From assembly GCA_002399735.1 (NCBI GenBank), contig DHEF01000018.1, forward strand, positions 1-5,814: DNA of 5,814 bases, given 5' to 3'. Below, one piece after another: positions 1 to 4,985 of the stretch (position 1 is its first letter; each line of letters starts with the position of its first letter). A program made the position numbers and the translations under genes. Under the pieces are notes generated by a model. The model had not been told where the DNA came from. It searched no databases and saw nothing but the letters and a program-made list of their open reading frames with translations. Source of the DNA: Chitinophagaceae bacterium UBA4857. Lineage in GTDB: Bacteria; Bacteroidota; Bacteroidia; Chitinophagales; Chitinophagaceae.

Positions 1-17
1 AGGGTTTTTAGACAGTC

Positions 18-148
18 TGACGTGCCGTAGCTATGTGAAGTTGCCGATTTCGTGGACTGTTTTCTGTCAGCCGAAACGAACTAAACAAGCGTGCTACACA
101 CTACAAATTTAGCACTTTTTCGGCAATTTTACATAGGTGTTGTTAGCG
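18..148 (-). repeat. attC-like imperfect inverted-repeat element (left copy)
   Basis: The arms at 31-47 and 120-136 are complementary at 15 of 17 positions, and the other two are G-T wobbles, so the single strand can fold into a long hairpin. The middle (48-119) holds a smaller stem, GTGCTA at 91-96 with TAGCAC at 110-115. The end ttacataggtgttgtta (129-145) recurs at 4212-4230 with a 2-base insertion, and agctatgtg (29-37) recurs at 4053-4061, so this is one copy of a repeat family with conserved ends and a variable middle. On the minus strand the element begins with CGCTAAC, 15 bp after the reverse transcriptase stop, and ends near GTCAGAC. This resembles the R'' and R' boxes of integron attC sites, but the boxes depart from RYYYAAC/GTTRRRY. 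It could instead be an unrelated Bacteroidota intergenic repeat. Confidence 0.5.
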
Positions 149-162
149 TTTCGTTGATTATT

Positions 163-1353
163 TTATTTTGTTTTCATTTCAAATTTAGCTATTCCGCCCG
201 ATAAATATAAATAATTCCACCACCAGCCGCTCAGGTTCTTAAAAATCATTTGTTTTCTTAGTTTGTAGCTTTTGTAATGTTTCATTATGCCCAAATACGA
301 GTTCATACTGCTTTGGAAGGCTTGTTGTTCTTCTTTTGTCGGTTTGTGGTCACGGGCTATTTGGTTTTGCTTTTCTATGGTGGTGTAAAAATTTCCTTTG
401 GTGCGGTTGGCTATGTATATGCGGTTTGGCAAAATTACTGTTCCCAAGAATTTTACTCCTTTGCTGTAATGTTGCAAATATATTTTCTTAGGGTGAATTG
501 TAACTTGTAATTCCGTTTGCAGATATTCTGACAATTGAGGAATAAGTTTCTTCAAATACTCTTTATCTTCATGCACTATCACAAAATCGTCAACGTATCT
601 GCCGTAATATTGTATTTTCAAATCGTGTTTTACGAAATGGTCGAAGCTGTCCATATAAAAATTGGCAAATACTTGACTGGTAAGGTTGCCTATGGGTAAA
701 CCGCAGTTTGGTTTGCTGTGAAAAAGGCTTTTGGTTTGGGGCAAATCAGCCCAATCGCTTTTGTTTCCTTTAATAATGCAGTTTTTTGTGGGGTCGTTGA
801 ATATTACTTGTTTGCAAAGTTTTATAATCAAATCTTTGTCTGAATGTTGGTGTTTTTCATTTATAAACGTTTCAAGTTTTGCAAAAAGAATGTTTTTGTT
901 GATGCTCATAAAAAAGCCCTGCAAGTCGAGTTTTAAGATGTAGCAATCTTTGGTATAGTTTACAGAACATTGACGAATAAACCTGTCAATACGCTGAATG
1001 CCAAAATGTGTTCCTTTGCCAACTCTGCAACTGTAACTATCGTTAATAAACTGTTTTTCAAACAAATGGTTTAATTTACCGATGATTAAATGATGTACTA
1101 CTCTATCCCTAAAATCGGCTGCAAATATCTCTCTCTTTACAGGTTTATCTACAATAAACGCAATGGAACGACCTATTTTGTATGTTCCGCTGTTTATTTC
1201 TTCACATAGTTGCACTAAATTATTTTCGTAGTCAATTTCAAATGCCAACGCATTGGCTGTATTTCGTTTATTTTTGCGACATTCAAAATAGGCAGTGAAT
1301 AGTTCTTCAAGCTCAATTTTGGGTTGTTGTATGTCGAATAATGAAAGTTGCAC
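163..1353 (-). CDS. DGR reverse transcriptase
   Basis: RNA-directed DNA polymerase that copies the template-repeat RNA into adenine-mutated cDNA for mutagenic homing. At 396 aa it has the usual compact size of DGR reverse transcriptases, with no maturase or endonuclease domain. Visible motifs: the first catalytic aspartate in LKLDLQGFF (D143); GLPIGNLTSQ at 218-227, where the IGxxxSQ form is the DGR hallmark replacing QGxxxSP of group II intron and retroviral enzymes; catalytic RYVDDFVIV (YVDD 253-256, D255 and D256); and HPKK-IYLQ then VKFLGTVI (about 287-307) as the following palm and thumb motifs. The start is a GTG at 1353, with an in-frame TGA two codons upstream and no Met before residue 149. 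No Shine-Dalgarno is apparent. It lies directly downstream of the TR and spacer RNA, in the common order target-avd-TR-RT, and looks intact. Confidence 0.95.
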   Translation of the reverse strand: MQLSLFDIQQPKIELEELFTAYFECRKNKRNTANALAFEIDYENNLVQLCEEINSGTYKIGRSIAFIVDKPVKREIFAADFRDRVVHHLIIGKLNHLFEKQFINDSYSCRVGKGTHFGIQRIDRFIRQCSVNYTKDCYILKLDLQGFFMSINKNILFAKLETFINEKHQHSDKDLIIKLCKQVIFNDPTKNCIIKGNKSDWADLPQTKSLFHSKPNCGLPIGNLTSQVFANFYMDSFDHFVKHDLKIQYYGRYVDDFVIVHEDKEYLKKLIPQLSEYLQTELQVTIHPKKIYLQHYSKGVKFLGTVILPNRIYIANRTKGNFYTTIEKQNQIARDHKPTKEEQQAFQSSMNSYLGIMKHYKSYKLRKQMIFKNLSGWWWNYLYLSGGIAKFEMKTK

Positions 1354-1387
1354 AAATCAGTTGGTAAAGTCTAATGTTTTTTAAGAA

Positions 1388-1430
1388 AGAAAACACTATC
1401 AGCGCCTTTGCTGACGCTGACAGGTTTTCT
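1388..1430 (-). other. Long hairpin in the DGR spacer RNA
   Basis: On the minus strand AGAAAAC (1430-1424) pairs with GTTTTCT (1394-1388). After one bulged U (1395), CUGUCAGCG (1423-1415) pairs with the complementary segment at 1404-1396 through one G-U wobble. The result is about 16 bp with a 10-nt loop. It lies 22 nt past the TR and 35 nt before the RT start, where the functional spacer structure of other DGR RNAs sits. There is no clean U tract after it, so a terminator role is unlikely. A competing 5-bp stem can form from TCAGC (1399-1403) with GCTGA (1410-1414). Confidence 0.6.
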
Positions 1431-1452
1431 GAAAAAATGGTTTGTTTAAAAT

Positions 1453-1584
1453 CCCGAACAGCACGCACCCTGTTTGTGTTGTTCTTATTGTTGTTGTTCT
1501 GGTTGCCATTGTCGAAGTTCTGTTTCCATGCGTTGTTGTTATTGTTCTCGGTAGAACTCCAATAGTAGGCACTAGCAAAACCGC
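1453..1584 (-). repeat. DGR template repeat (TR)
   Basis: This block aligns without gaps to the 3' end of the target gene (2176-2307) over 132 bp. Of 48 coding-strand adenines, 18 differ in the variable copy; of the 84 other bases, none differs. That adenine-specific pattern is diagnostic of DGR template and variable repeats. Read in the target frame it is dominated by AAC and AAT codons (for example ENNNNNAWKQN), the codons that give the widest amino-acid range when adenines are randomised. The 20-bp GC-rich end at 1453-1472 is identical in both copies. The TR frame has no stop at the position where the target gene ends: it reads AAA where the target has TAA, so the stop comes from outside the exchanged segment. 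Confidence 0.95.
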
Positions 1585-1686
1585 CAACCGCAAAAATAAA
1601 GGAGTTCATATAAATACAAGGCATCTCATATTTATTGTAGTATTACTCAAAAATGAATTGCTCCATATCAAGTAACGCTCATTTTA

Positions 1687-1704
1687 ACTGCTCAAAAGAG
1701 CAGT
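1687..1704 (-). other. Small perfect hairpin upstream of the TR
   Basis: ACTGCTC (1687-1693) and GAGCAGT (1698-1704) form a 7-bp stem with a 4-base loop. It lies between the avd stop and the TR, so in minus-strand RNA it is 5' of the TR. On that strand no U tract follows, so it does not look like an intrinsic terminator. It may shape or protect the 5' part of the template RNA; this role is inferred from position only. Confidence 0.35.
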
Positions 1705-1770
1705 CCCTTTATCGCTTTTAAACTAAACCTTGCTCGCTTGTATATGCCTTAACACATACAATTCTGGCAT

Positions 1771-1799
1771 TTACCGATTGGCATTACGCCAACCGGTAA
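1771..1799 (-). other. Hairpin overlapping the avd stop codon
   Basis: The segments 1771-1781 and 1789-1799 form an 11-position stem with a 7-nt loop. Ten pairs are Watson-Crick and the remaining one is a G-U wobble in minus-strand RNA. It spans the last nine sense codons of avd and ends exactly at its TAA. No U tract follows, so it could mark an RNA processing or stability boundary between the avd message and the template RNA rather than termination. Confidence 0.4.
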
Positions 1800-2112
1800 T
1801 TTGTTTGCCTATGCTATCCATTAAACCCGATAGCTCGGCTTGCTTTTTTATTGCTAAAATTTTCATATCCACACATAGGCGTAGTTCAAATTTCAGCAAT
1901 TCAAAATCGTCTAAAAATGTTTCCAGATAAACAACTTTATCCTTTGCTTTATTGGCTCTATAAATACTTCTTACAAGCTGTATGGAATCTCGCTTCATGT
2001 CTTGTCCCAGAGTATATTTGTACTCACGAGGAAACTCCTGTGTATATAAAAACACTTTTTGCACAAGCGTGTAAACATCCTTAAAAACCTGTAATTCGTA
2101 ATAGAGTGCCAT
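1771..2112 (-). CDS. avd: DGR accessory variability determinant, Avd (four-helix bundle)
   Basis: Avd is a small basic protein that forms a barrel-shaped pentamer, binds the DGR reverse transcriptase and template RNA, and is needed for mutagenic homing. This 113-aa protein fits the Avd / 23S-intervening-sequence four-helix family: a helical N-terminus (LQVFKDVYTLVQKVFLYTQ), the family-typical FPREYKYTLGQDM at about 27-39, a helix rich in Arg and Lys around 40-60, a long amphipathic helix at about 61-82, and a closing helix ending IGKQITGW at about 101-108. The ATG at 2112 has no Shine-Dalgarno, only a T-rich leader. It lies 55 bp downstream of the target gene and upstream of the TR, the usual DGR position, which separates it from free-standing four-helix proteins of the same fold. 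It appears full length. Confidence 0.88.
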   Translation of the reverse strand: MALYYELQVFKDVYTLVQKVFLYTQEFPREYKYTLGQDMKRDSIQLVRSIYRANKAKDKVVYLETFLDDFELLKFELRLCVDMKILAIKKQAELSGLMDSIGKQITGWRNANR

Positions 2113-2119
2113 ATAATTG

Positions 2120-2143
2120 AAAAAAAAATCGACCGCTTCGCGG
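2120..2143 (-). other. GCGAAGC mini-hairpin after the VR, followed by a T9 run
   Basis: On the minus strand CCGC-GAA-GCGG (2143-2133) is a 4-bp stem with a GAA loop. It contains GCGAAGC, known as an exceptionally stable DNA mini-hairpin. After four bases comes a run of nine T (2128-2120). In BPP-1, a hairpin or cruciform just downstream of the VR is needed for efficient target recognition; this one lies 32 nt past the end of the TR-VR match. The hairpin plus T run could equally act as a weak intrinsic terminator or attenuator between the target gene and avd. The two roles are not exclusive. Confidence 0.5.
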
Positions 2144-2167
2144 ATAAATTGTTAAATAGATAAATAG

Positions 2168-3445
2168 TTAAAAAGCCCGAACAGCACGCACCCTGAGCGC
2201 GTTGTTCTTACTGCCGTTGCCCTGGTTGCCATTGCCGAAGTCCTGCCCCCATGCGTTGCTGTTATCGCCCTCGGTAGAACTCCAATAGTAGGCACTAGCA
2301 AAACCGCTGCCTCCGTTTACCCCTGCGGTAGCATCAATAGTTGCCTTGTTTTGATACATTAAATCCAATTCTTCTTTTGAGGGAAGGTACCAGTCGCCAT
2401 AAGTTTTGCCCCCTTCGGTAACTTGTAGCTCATTACAAATACGCGCTGCATAAGTGCTGCCATCATCACCTATAGCAACTTGAGCTGCAATAATTATTGA
2501 GGTATTTGCTTCACCAGAAAATGGACCGTCTCCTTTTGCCTGTGTATTACCATGAGTTCCTGCATACCATCTTACCCCTGTGCTTTGGTCTTCTTTAGCA
2601 GCTACCAAACCATGTTGTCCGGTTTCGTCTACCCAGAATACGATACCGCCTTGGGCAAAGTCGCCTACGGAATAGGTAGTTGAACCACTGCCTGCTGTTG
2701 CATTTACTACATAAGGGCTTGCAGTTGTTCCGCTACCTGTTACAGTTACATTGGTACCTGCGGTTACTTTGGTTTCGGAGCCATCGGCTGCTGCTGGTGT
2801 ATTAATAAGGTCTGCATAATCTTTATCCCAAGCTGTGAATACAGGGTCGGTTTCGCTGTCTAATTTATTGTTCCAACTAGTAGTATCGGTTGCTGTAATG
2901 CCACTTGCTACTGATGCTACGTAAACAGGGTCAGTCTCATCGGCTGTGGTAAAATGGTCTAAATCTGAAATCTGACTTTCGGTTATTGAAATGCCTGTTG
3001 TTTTATCCCAAGCTGTGAATACAGGGTCGGTTTCGGTAATTCCACCCGTAATAGTTTCAGCAGTTTTTGCATACAAAGCATAAGGTACACTTAATAATTG
3101 GCTTGTTCCAGTGATGGTGTAATTTGTTCCACCAGCAGGGTCGGTTTTGGTTTCAATAAAATAAGGTCCGTTTGCCCAGTCAATGGTATTAAAACCAGAA
3201 CCACCACCTATTTCAATACTTACCAGTCCATTGGCGTTAGTTGTTGGCGTTTGCGTTTCTGTGTAAACAACGGTACCCGAAGTTGTGCCCTGACGGATAT
3301 TTACTTCCAAACCTATTTGAGTGTTTGTAACTAAAGCATCGCTGCTATTACGTATTACTGCCTGATAGCTCATTTTTTCCGGTGATTGAGCAAACACACT
3401 TGCCGTTAATAATACAGCTGCCAAAATTGAAAATACTTTTTTCAT
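2168..3445 (-). CDS. DGR target: secreted protein with diversified C-terminal DUF1566-like domain
   Basis: This 425-aa protein is the substrate of the retroelement. Residues 1-20 are a Sec signal peptide (MKKVFSILAAVLLTASVFAQ) with no lipobox Cys. Residues 21-130 begin PEKMSYQAVIRNSSDALV, a start common in secreted Bacteroidota proteins. Residues 131-220 hold tail-fibre-like repeats: ETDPVFTAWDK at 138-148 and 198-208, with a diverged ETDPVYVAS at 170-178. Residues 256-425 resemble the DUF1566 (Lcl C-terminal) C-type-lectin-like family: GGIVFWVDETGQHGLV, DWYLPSKEEL and YYWSSTE. The VR covers the end; residues 393, 394, 396, 400, 402, 404, 409, 411, 412, 416 and 417 differ from the TR-encoded version. 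A strong AAGGAGG site precedes the ATG and overlaps the upstream stop, suggesting translational coupling. The ligand is unknown; a surface binding role is inferred from other DGR targets. Confidence 0.92.
   Translation of the reverse strand: MKKVFSILAAVLLTASVFAQSPEKMSYQAVIRNSSDALVTNTQIGLEVNIRQGTTSGTVVYTETQTPTTNANGLVSIEIGGGSGFNTIDWANGPYFIETKTDPAGGTNYTITGTSQLLSVPYALYAKTAETITGGITETDPVFTAWDKTTGISITESQISDLDHFTTADETDPVYVASVASGITATDTTSWNNKLDSETDPVFTAWDKDYADLINTPAAADGSETKVTAGTNVTVTGSGTTASPYVVNATAGSGSTTYSVGDFAQGGIVFWVDETGQHGLVAAKEDQSTGVRWYAGTHGNTQAKGDGPFSGEANTSIIIAAQVAIGDDGSTYAARICNELQVTEGGKTYGDWYLPSKEELDLMYQNKATIDATAGVNGGSGFASAYYWSSTEGDNSNAWGQDFGNGNQGNGSKNNALRVRAVRAF
2176..2195 (-). promoter_or_regulatory. 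Candidate IMH (initiation of mutagenic homing) site
   Basis: This 20-bp, GC-rich run at the coding 3' end of the VR is identical to TR positions 1453-1472 and contains no substituted base. In characterised DGRs the 3' GC-rich end of the VR (IMH) sets where cDNA integration begins and where mutagenesis stops. Its place just before the stop codon means the target keeps its own TAA, although the TR lacks one. The exact boundary is inferred from the alignment. Confidence 0.6.
2176..2307 (-). repeat. DGR variable repeat (VR)
   Basis: This is the recipient copy at the 3' end of the target gene. Against the TR it carries 18 substitutions, all at TR adenines (coding strand): 16 A to G, one A to T and one A to C. 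They change 11 amino acids, mostly Asn to Gly, Ser or Asp, plus Lys to Gly, Thr to Ala and Asn to Leu. The flanks YYWSSTE and RVRAVR are unchanged and form the scaffold. One further TR-adenine difference (D to A codon, 2175) and the TAA/AAA stop difference (2170) lie just beyond the identical end, probably outside the exchanged region. Confidence 0.94.
2822..2855 (-). repeat. 34-bp direct repeat inside the target gene (copy 1)
   Basis: This segment is identical to 3002-3035, exactly 180 bp (60 codons) away and in the same reading frame. It encodes the ETDPVFTAWDK motif in both places. A weaker third relative at about 2920-2945 encodes ETDPVYVAS. Exact identity suggests recent duplication or gene conversion in the stalk of the protein. 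Recombination between the copies would delete 60 residues in frame. Confidence 0.85.
3002..3035 (-). repeat. 34-bp direct repeat inside the target gene (copy 2)
   Basis: Exact partner of 2822-2855; it encodes residues 138-148 of the target protein plus flanking codon positions. Codons on either side have diverged, so only the motif itself has been kept or homogenised. Confidence 0.85.
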
Positions 3446-3452
3446 GCTTTTG

Positions 3453-3460
3453 TCCTCCTT
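3453..3460 (-). promoter_or_regulatory. Strong Shine-Dalgarno of the target gene, overlapping upstream stop
   Basis: The minus strand reads AAGGAGGACAAAAGC then ATG. The first bases of the SD share the TAA stop of the preceding gene, so ribosomes ending there can restart on the target gene. Strong SD sequences are uncommon in Bacteroidota, and an almost identical leader precedes the upstream gene. Confidence 0.8.
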
Positions 3461-3947
3461 AATTTTTAATGATTTTAAATGTTTTTACTTCCTTGTTTCC
3501 ATGAATTACTCTCAAAAAATAGTTGGCAGGAACAAGGTTGCTCATAACAATACTTGTTTGGTTGCCTGTAATTTTTGCGTTTTGTAAAAGTTTTCCGTTC
3601 ATATCATACAGTTGATACGATAAATTTGAAATGTCAAATTCACCAATACTCAATGTAAGATAATCCGTAGTTGGGTTGGGATAAGCCGAAACCGAAAGGT
3701 TTATGCCTTTGGCTTCTTCAATTCCTGTTACTATCGAAATTTCGAATGGTTGTTGTACGCCTTGTGCCACAGAACCACTTGCTCCTGTGTTGGTGGTGTA
3801 AACAACTTGTCCTACGGAATAGCTCACCGTGCCTCCGCTTCCAGAAGCATTAGTGCCTGTGGCGTTAACGCTGGTTTGTGCTTGCAGTCCTGTCAGTCCT
3901 AGTCCTAACAAGAGTACGGCACTTAATTTTAATCGCTTGTGTCTCAT
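3459..3947 (-). CDS. Small secreted protein with type IX secretion C-terminal sorting domain
   Basis: This 162-aa protein starts with a Sec signal peptide (residues 1-23, basic MRHKRLK then a Leu-rich core, ending LQA). A low-complexity Gly/Ser/Thr segment follows (24-70), with SYSVGQVVY at 42-50 and QGVQQPFEI at 62-70, a pattern seen before sorting domains in Bacteroidota. Residues 85-162 fit the Por/T9SS type A sorting domain: SAYPNPTTDYLTL, YQLYDMNGKLL and a final VKTFKIIKN. Such proteins cross the outer membrane by T9SS and are usually attached to the surface. There is no catalytic domain, so almost the whole mature protein is linker plus sorting signal. It ends 13 bp before the target gene, whose SD overlaps its stop. 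This suggests co-translation and perhaps a structural partnership with the target; the partnership is inferred. Confidence 0.85.
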   Translation of the reverse strand: MRHKRLKLSAVLLLGLGLTGLQAQTSVNATGTNASGSGGTVSYSVGQVVYTTNTGASGSVAQGVQQPFEISIVTGIEEAKGINLSVSAYPNPTTDYLTLSIGEFDISNLSYQLYDMNGKLLQNAKITGNQTSIVMSNLVPANYFLRVIHGNKEVKTFKIIKN

Positions 3948-3952
3948 TTTTG

Positions 3953-3960
3953 TCCTCCTT
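3953..3960 (-). promoter_or_regulatory. Strong Shine-Dalgarno of the type IX secreted protein
   Basis: The minus strand reads AAAAGGAGGACAAAA then ATG. The core AAGGAGGACAAAA matches the leader of the target gene at 3453-3460. No clear Bacteroidota promoter (TTTG at -33, TAnnTTTG at -7) was recognised in the AT-rich stretch between this site and the repeat element. Confidence 0.75.
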
Positions 3961-4039
3961 TTTTATTGGTTATTAATCATTTTATTTATCTGTTCATTGT
4001 TAATGTTTCAATGCTGTTGCTGGGTTTTCTTCCACTGAA

Positions 4040-4235
4040 TGCTAACGGTTGCAGCTATGTGGAGTGCGAAAAAGGAATAGAAATTCCTTATCAAGTTCCC
4101 ACTGAGCCAGATTTTTTTATTTTGTTTTTAAATTTTATAGCAAAAGCCAAATCAAAAAATTTGGCGATGAACGGAAGCGTGACTCACGAACGGTTACAGC
4201 CGCTTTTCGCATTACATATAGGTGTTGTTATGGGC
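4040..4235 (-). repeat. attC-like imperfect inverted-repeat element (middle copy)
   Basis: This fills most of the 310-bp gene-free stretch between the two gene blocks. TGCGAAAA (4065-4072) pairs with TTTTCGCA (4204-4211), and the outer arms around agctatgtg (4053-4061) and ttacatataggtgttgtta (4212-4230) pair less perfectly. Both outer motifs recur in the left copy (29-37 and 129-145). A near direct repeat, aacggttgcagc (4044-4055) and aacggttacagc (4190-4201), differs at one base. On the minus strand the element starts with GCCCATAAC, 23 bp after the stop of the barrel-protein gene, and ends GTTAGCA. Its size (~195 bp) is large for an attC site. The remaining 3961-4039 is AT-rich leader with nothing else recognised. 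Confidence 0.5.
4146..4165 (-). other. Perfect 7-bp hairpin inside the middle repeat element
   Basis: GCCAAAT (4146-4152) and ATTTGGC (4159-4165) pair across a 6-base A-rich loop. On the minus strand the stem is followed by TTTTGCTATAAAATTT, a poor but possible terminator for the two-gene block upstream. It could also be the variable internal stem of the attC-like element. Confidence 0.4.
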
Positions 4236-4257
4236 TGGGTTTATCTCTATCAACATA

Positions 4258-4962
4258 CTATAATTCAAGACCAATAATGATCCCTGCATAAAACCCTCCA
4301 GTATTTATAATGGGACCATCATTTAATTCAGTTTCACTAACTGTCCAAATTGTTTTGAGAACAGGTGTTGAATAGCCTGTTCTTATTCCAATAACAAGCT
4401 TATTGAATGATTTCTCATCAATAAAAAAAGATTTTTTACTAACTATTCCAATATTAGCTAATAAATTTGTTGCAGACATTTCATATTGGTTTGTAGTTCC
4501 AGAAAGATAGTTAATAAATGTCGAATTAGGAGAAACATCATTTATTATATTAAGGTTTAACCATGAAAATTCTGTCCCTAAGTAAGGAATTAGCTGTAAT
4601 TTCTTATTGCTAAAAAAAGTATATCCAAGCGAAACACCTATTCCAGTACTTTTAAAACTTGTACTAATATTTTGGTCAGTTATTGTTTGGCTAAAACCAG
4701 AAACATTTCCAAGTATTGATAATTTTGATTTTGGATAGCACAAATAGAATCCACCACTCGTTGAATAATTTATTTGACCAAATTTTGAATATCCGTTTTC
4801 TATAAGCCTGTCATTTAATACACTATACTCTGGAAACTGGATTCCAAAACTGGCAAATAATACGAACTCTTGATCGTTATTAGTGTCGTCATTTTGTGAA
4901 TAAGTATTTCCAATATTAACAAATAAAAAAATGACTATAAAAATTAGAACATATGATTTCAT
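4258..4962 (-). CDS. Predicted outer-membrane beta-barrel protein
   Basis: A 234-aa protein from the preferred ATG at 4962, which gives a clean signal peptide: MKSYVLIFIVIFLFVNIGNTYSQ, cleaved before NDD. An in-frame ATG at 5001 would add 13 residues, spoil the signal peptide and overlap the upstream gene by 16 bp. After an Asn/Asp-rich linker the protein consists of alternating hydrophobic and aromatic strands with Gly turns, such as FVLFASFGIQF, GGFYLCYP, TGIGVSLGYTFF, LQLIPYLGTEFSWL, LVIGIRTGYSTP and a final GGFYAGIIIGLEL. This is the pattern of a small 8-10 strand barrel of the PorT/OmpA-like type in Bacteroidota. No peptidoglycan-binding domain or catalytic residues are seen. It follows the 5699-4986 gene by 23 bp and is probably co-transcribed. 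Specific function and partners are unknown. Confidence 0.75.
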   Translation of the reverse strand: MKSYVLIFIVIFLFVNIGNTYSQNDDTNNDQEFVLFASFGIQFPEYSVLNDRLIENGYSKFGQINYSTSGGFYLCYPKSKLSILGNVSGFSQTITDQNISTSFKSTGIGVSLGYTFFSNKKLQLIPYLGTEFSWLNLNIINDVSPNSTFINYLSGTTNQYEMSATNLLANIGIVSKKSFFIDEKSFNKLVIGIRTGYSTPVLKTIWTVSETELNDGPIINTGGFYAGIIIGLEL

Positions 4963-4985
4963 ATTTACACAATTATATTTAAATT

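Larger units (their letters stand above)
1354..1600 (-). ncRNA. DGR template RNA (TR plus structured spacer)
   Basis: This gene-free stretch between avd and the reverse transcriptase carries the template repeat followed by about 100 nt of spacer. In the Bordetella phage BPP-1 DGR, RNA made of TR plus a structured downstream spacer is bound by the RT-Avd complex and primes cDNA synthesis. The same order is seen here. A reading frame crosses the region (minus strand 1624-1313), but it only reflects TR similarity to the target gene and runs into the reverse transcriptase, so it is not called as a gene. The RNA ends are not defined by sequence and the boundaries given are approximate. Confidence 0.6.

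Noticed and set aside
163..1353. Group II intron or retron reverse transcriptase
   Set aside because: There is no maturase or endonuclease domain, no intron RNA and no msr/msd; the IGNLTSQ motif, Avd and a TR/VR pair fit a DGR.
1313..1624. Minus-strand 103-aa reading frame rich in Asn
   Set aside because: It is the TR read in the target gene's frame, overlaps the RT start and has no domain of its own; it is template DNA rather than a protein gene.
1453..2307. TR/VR similarity as an ordinary gene duplication
   Set aside because: Ordinary divergence would hit all bases; here every difference in the 132-bp match is at a TR adenine.
3939..4277. Plus-strand 112-aa reading frame in the intergenic region
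   Set aside because: It runs across the attC-like element and its hairpins, antisense to both flanking genes, and shows no recognisable protein features.
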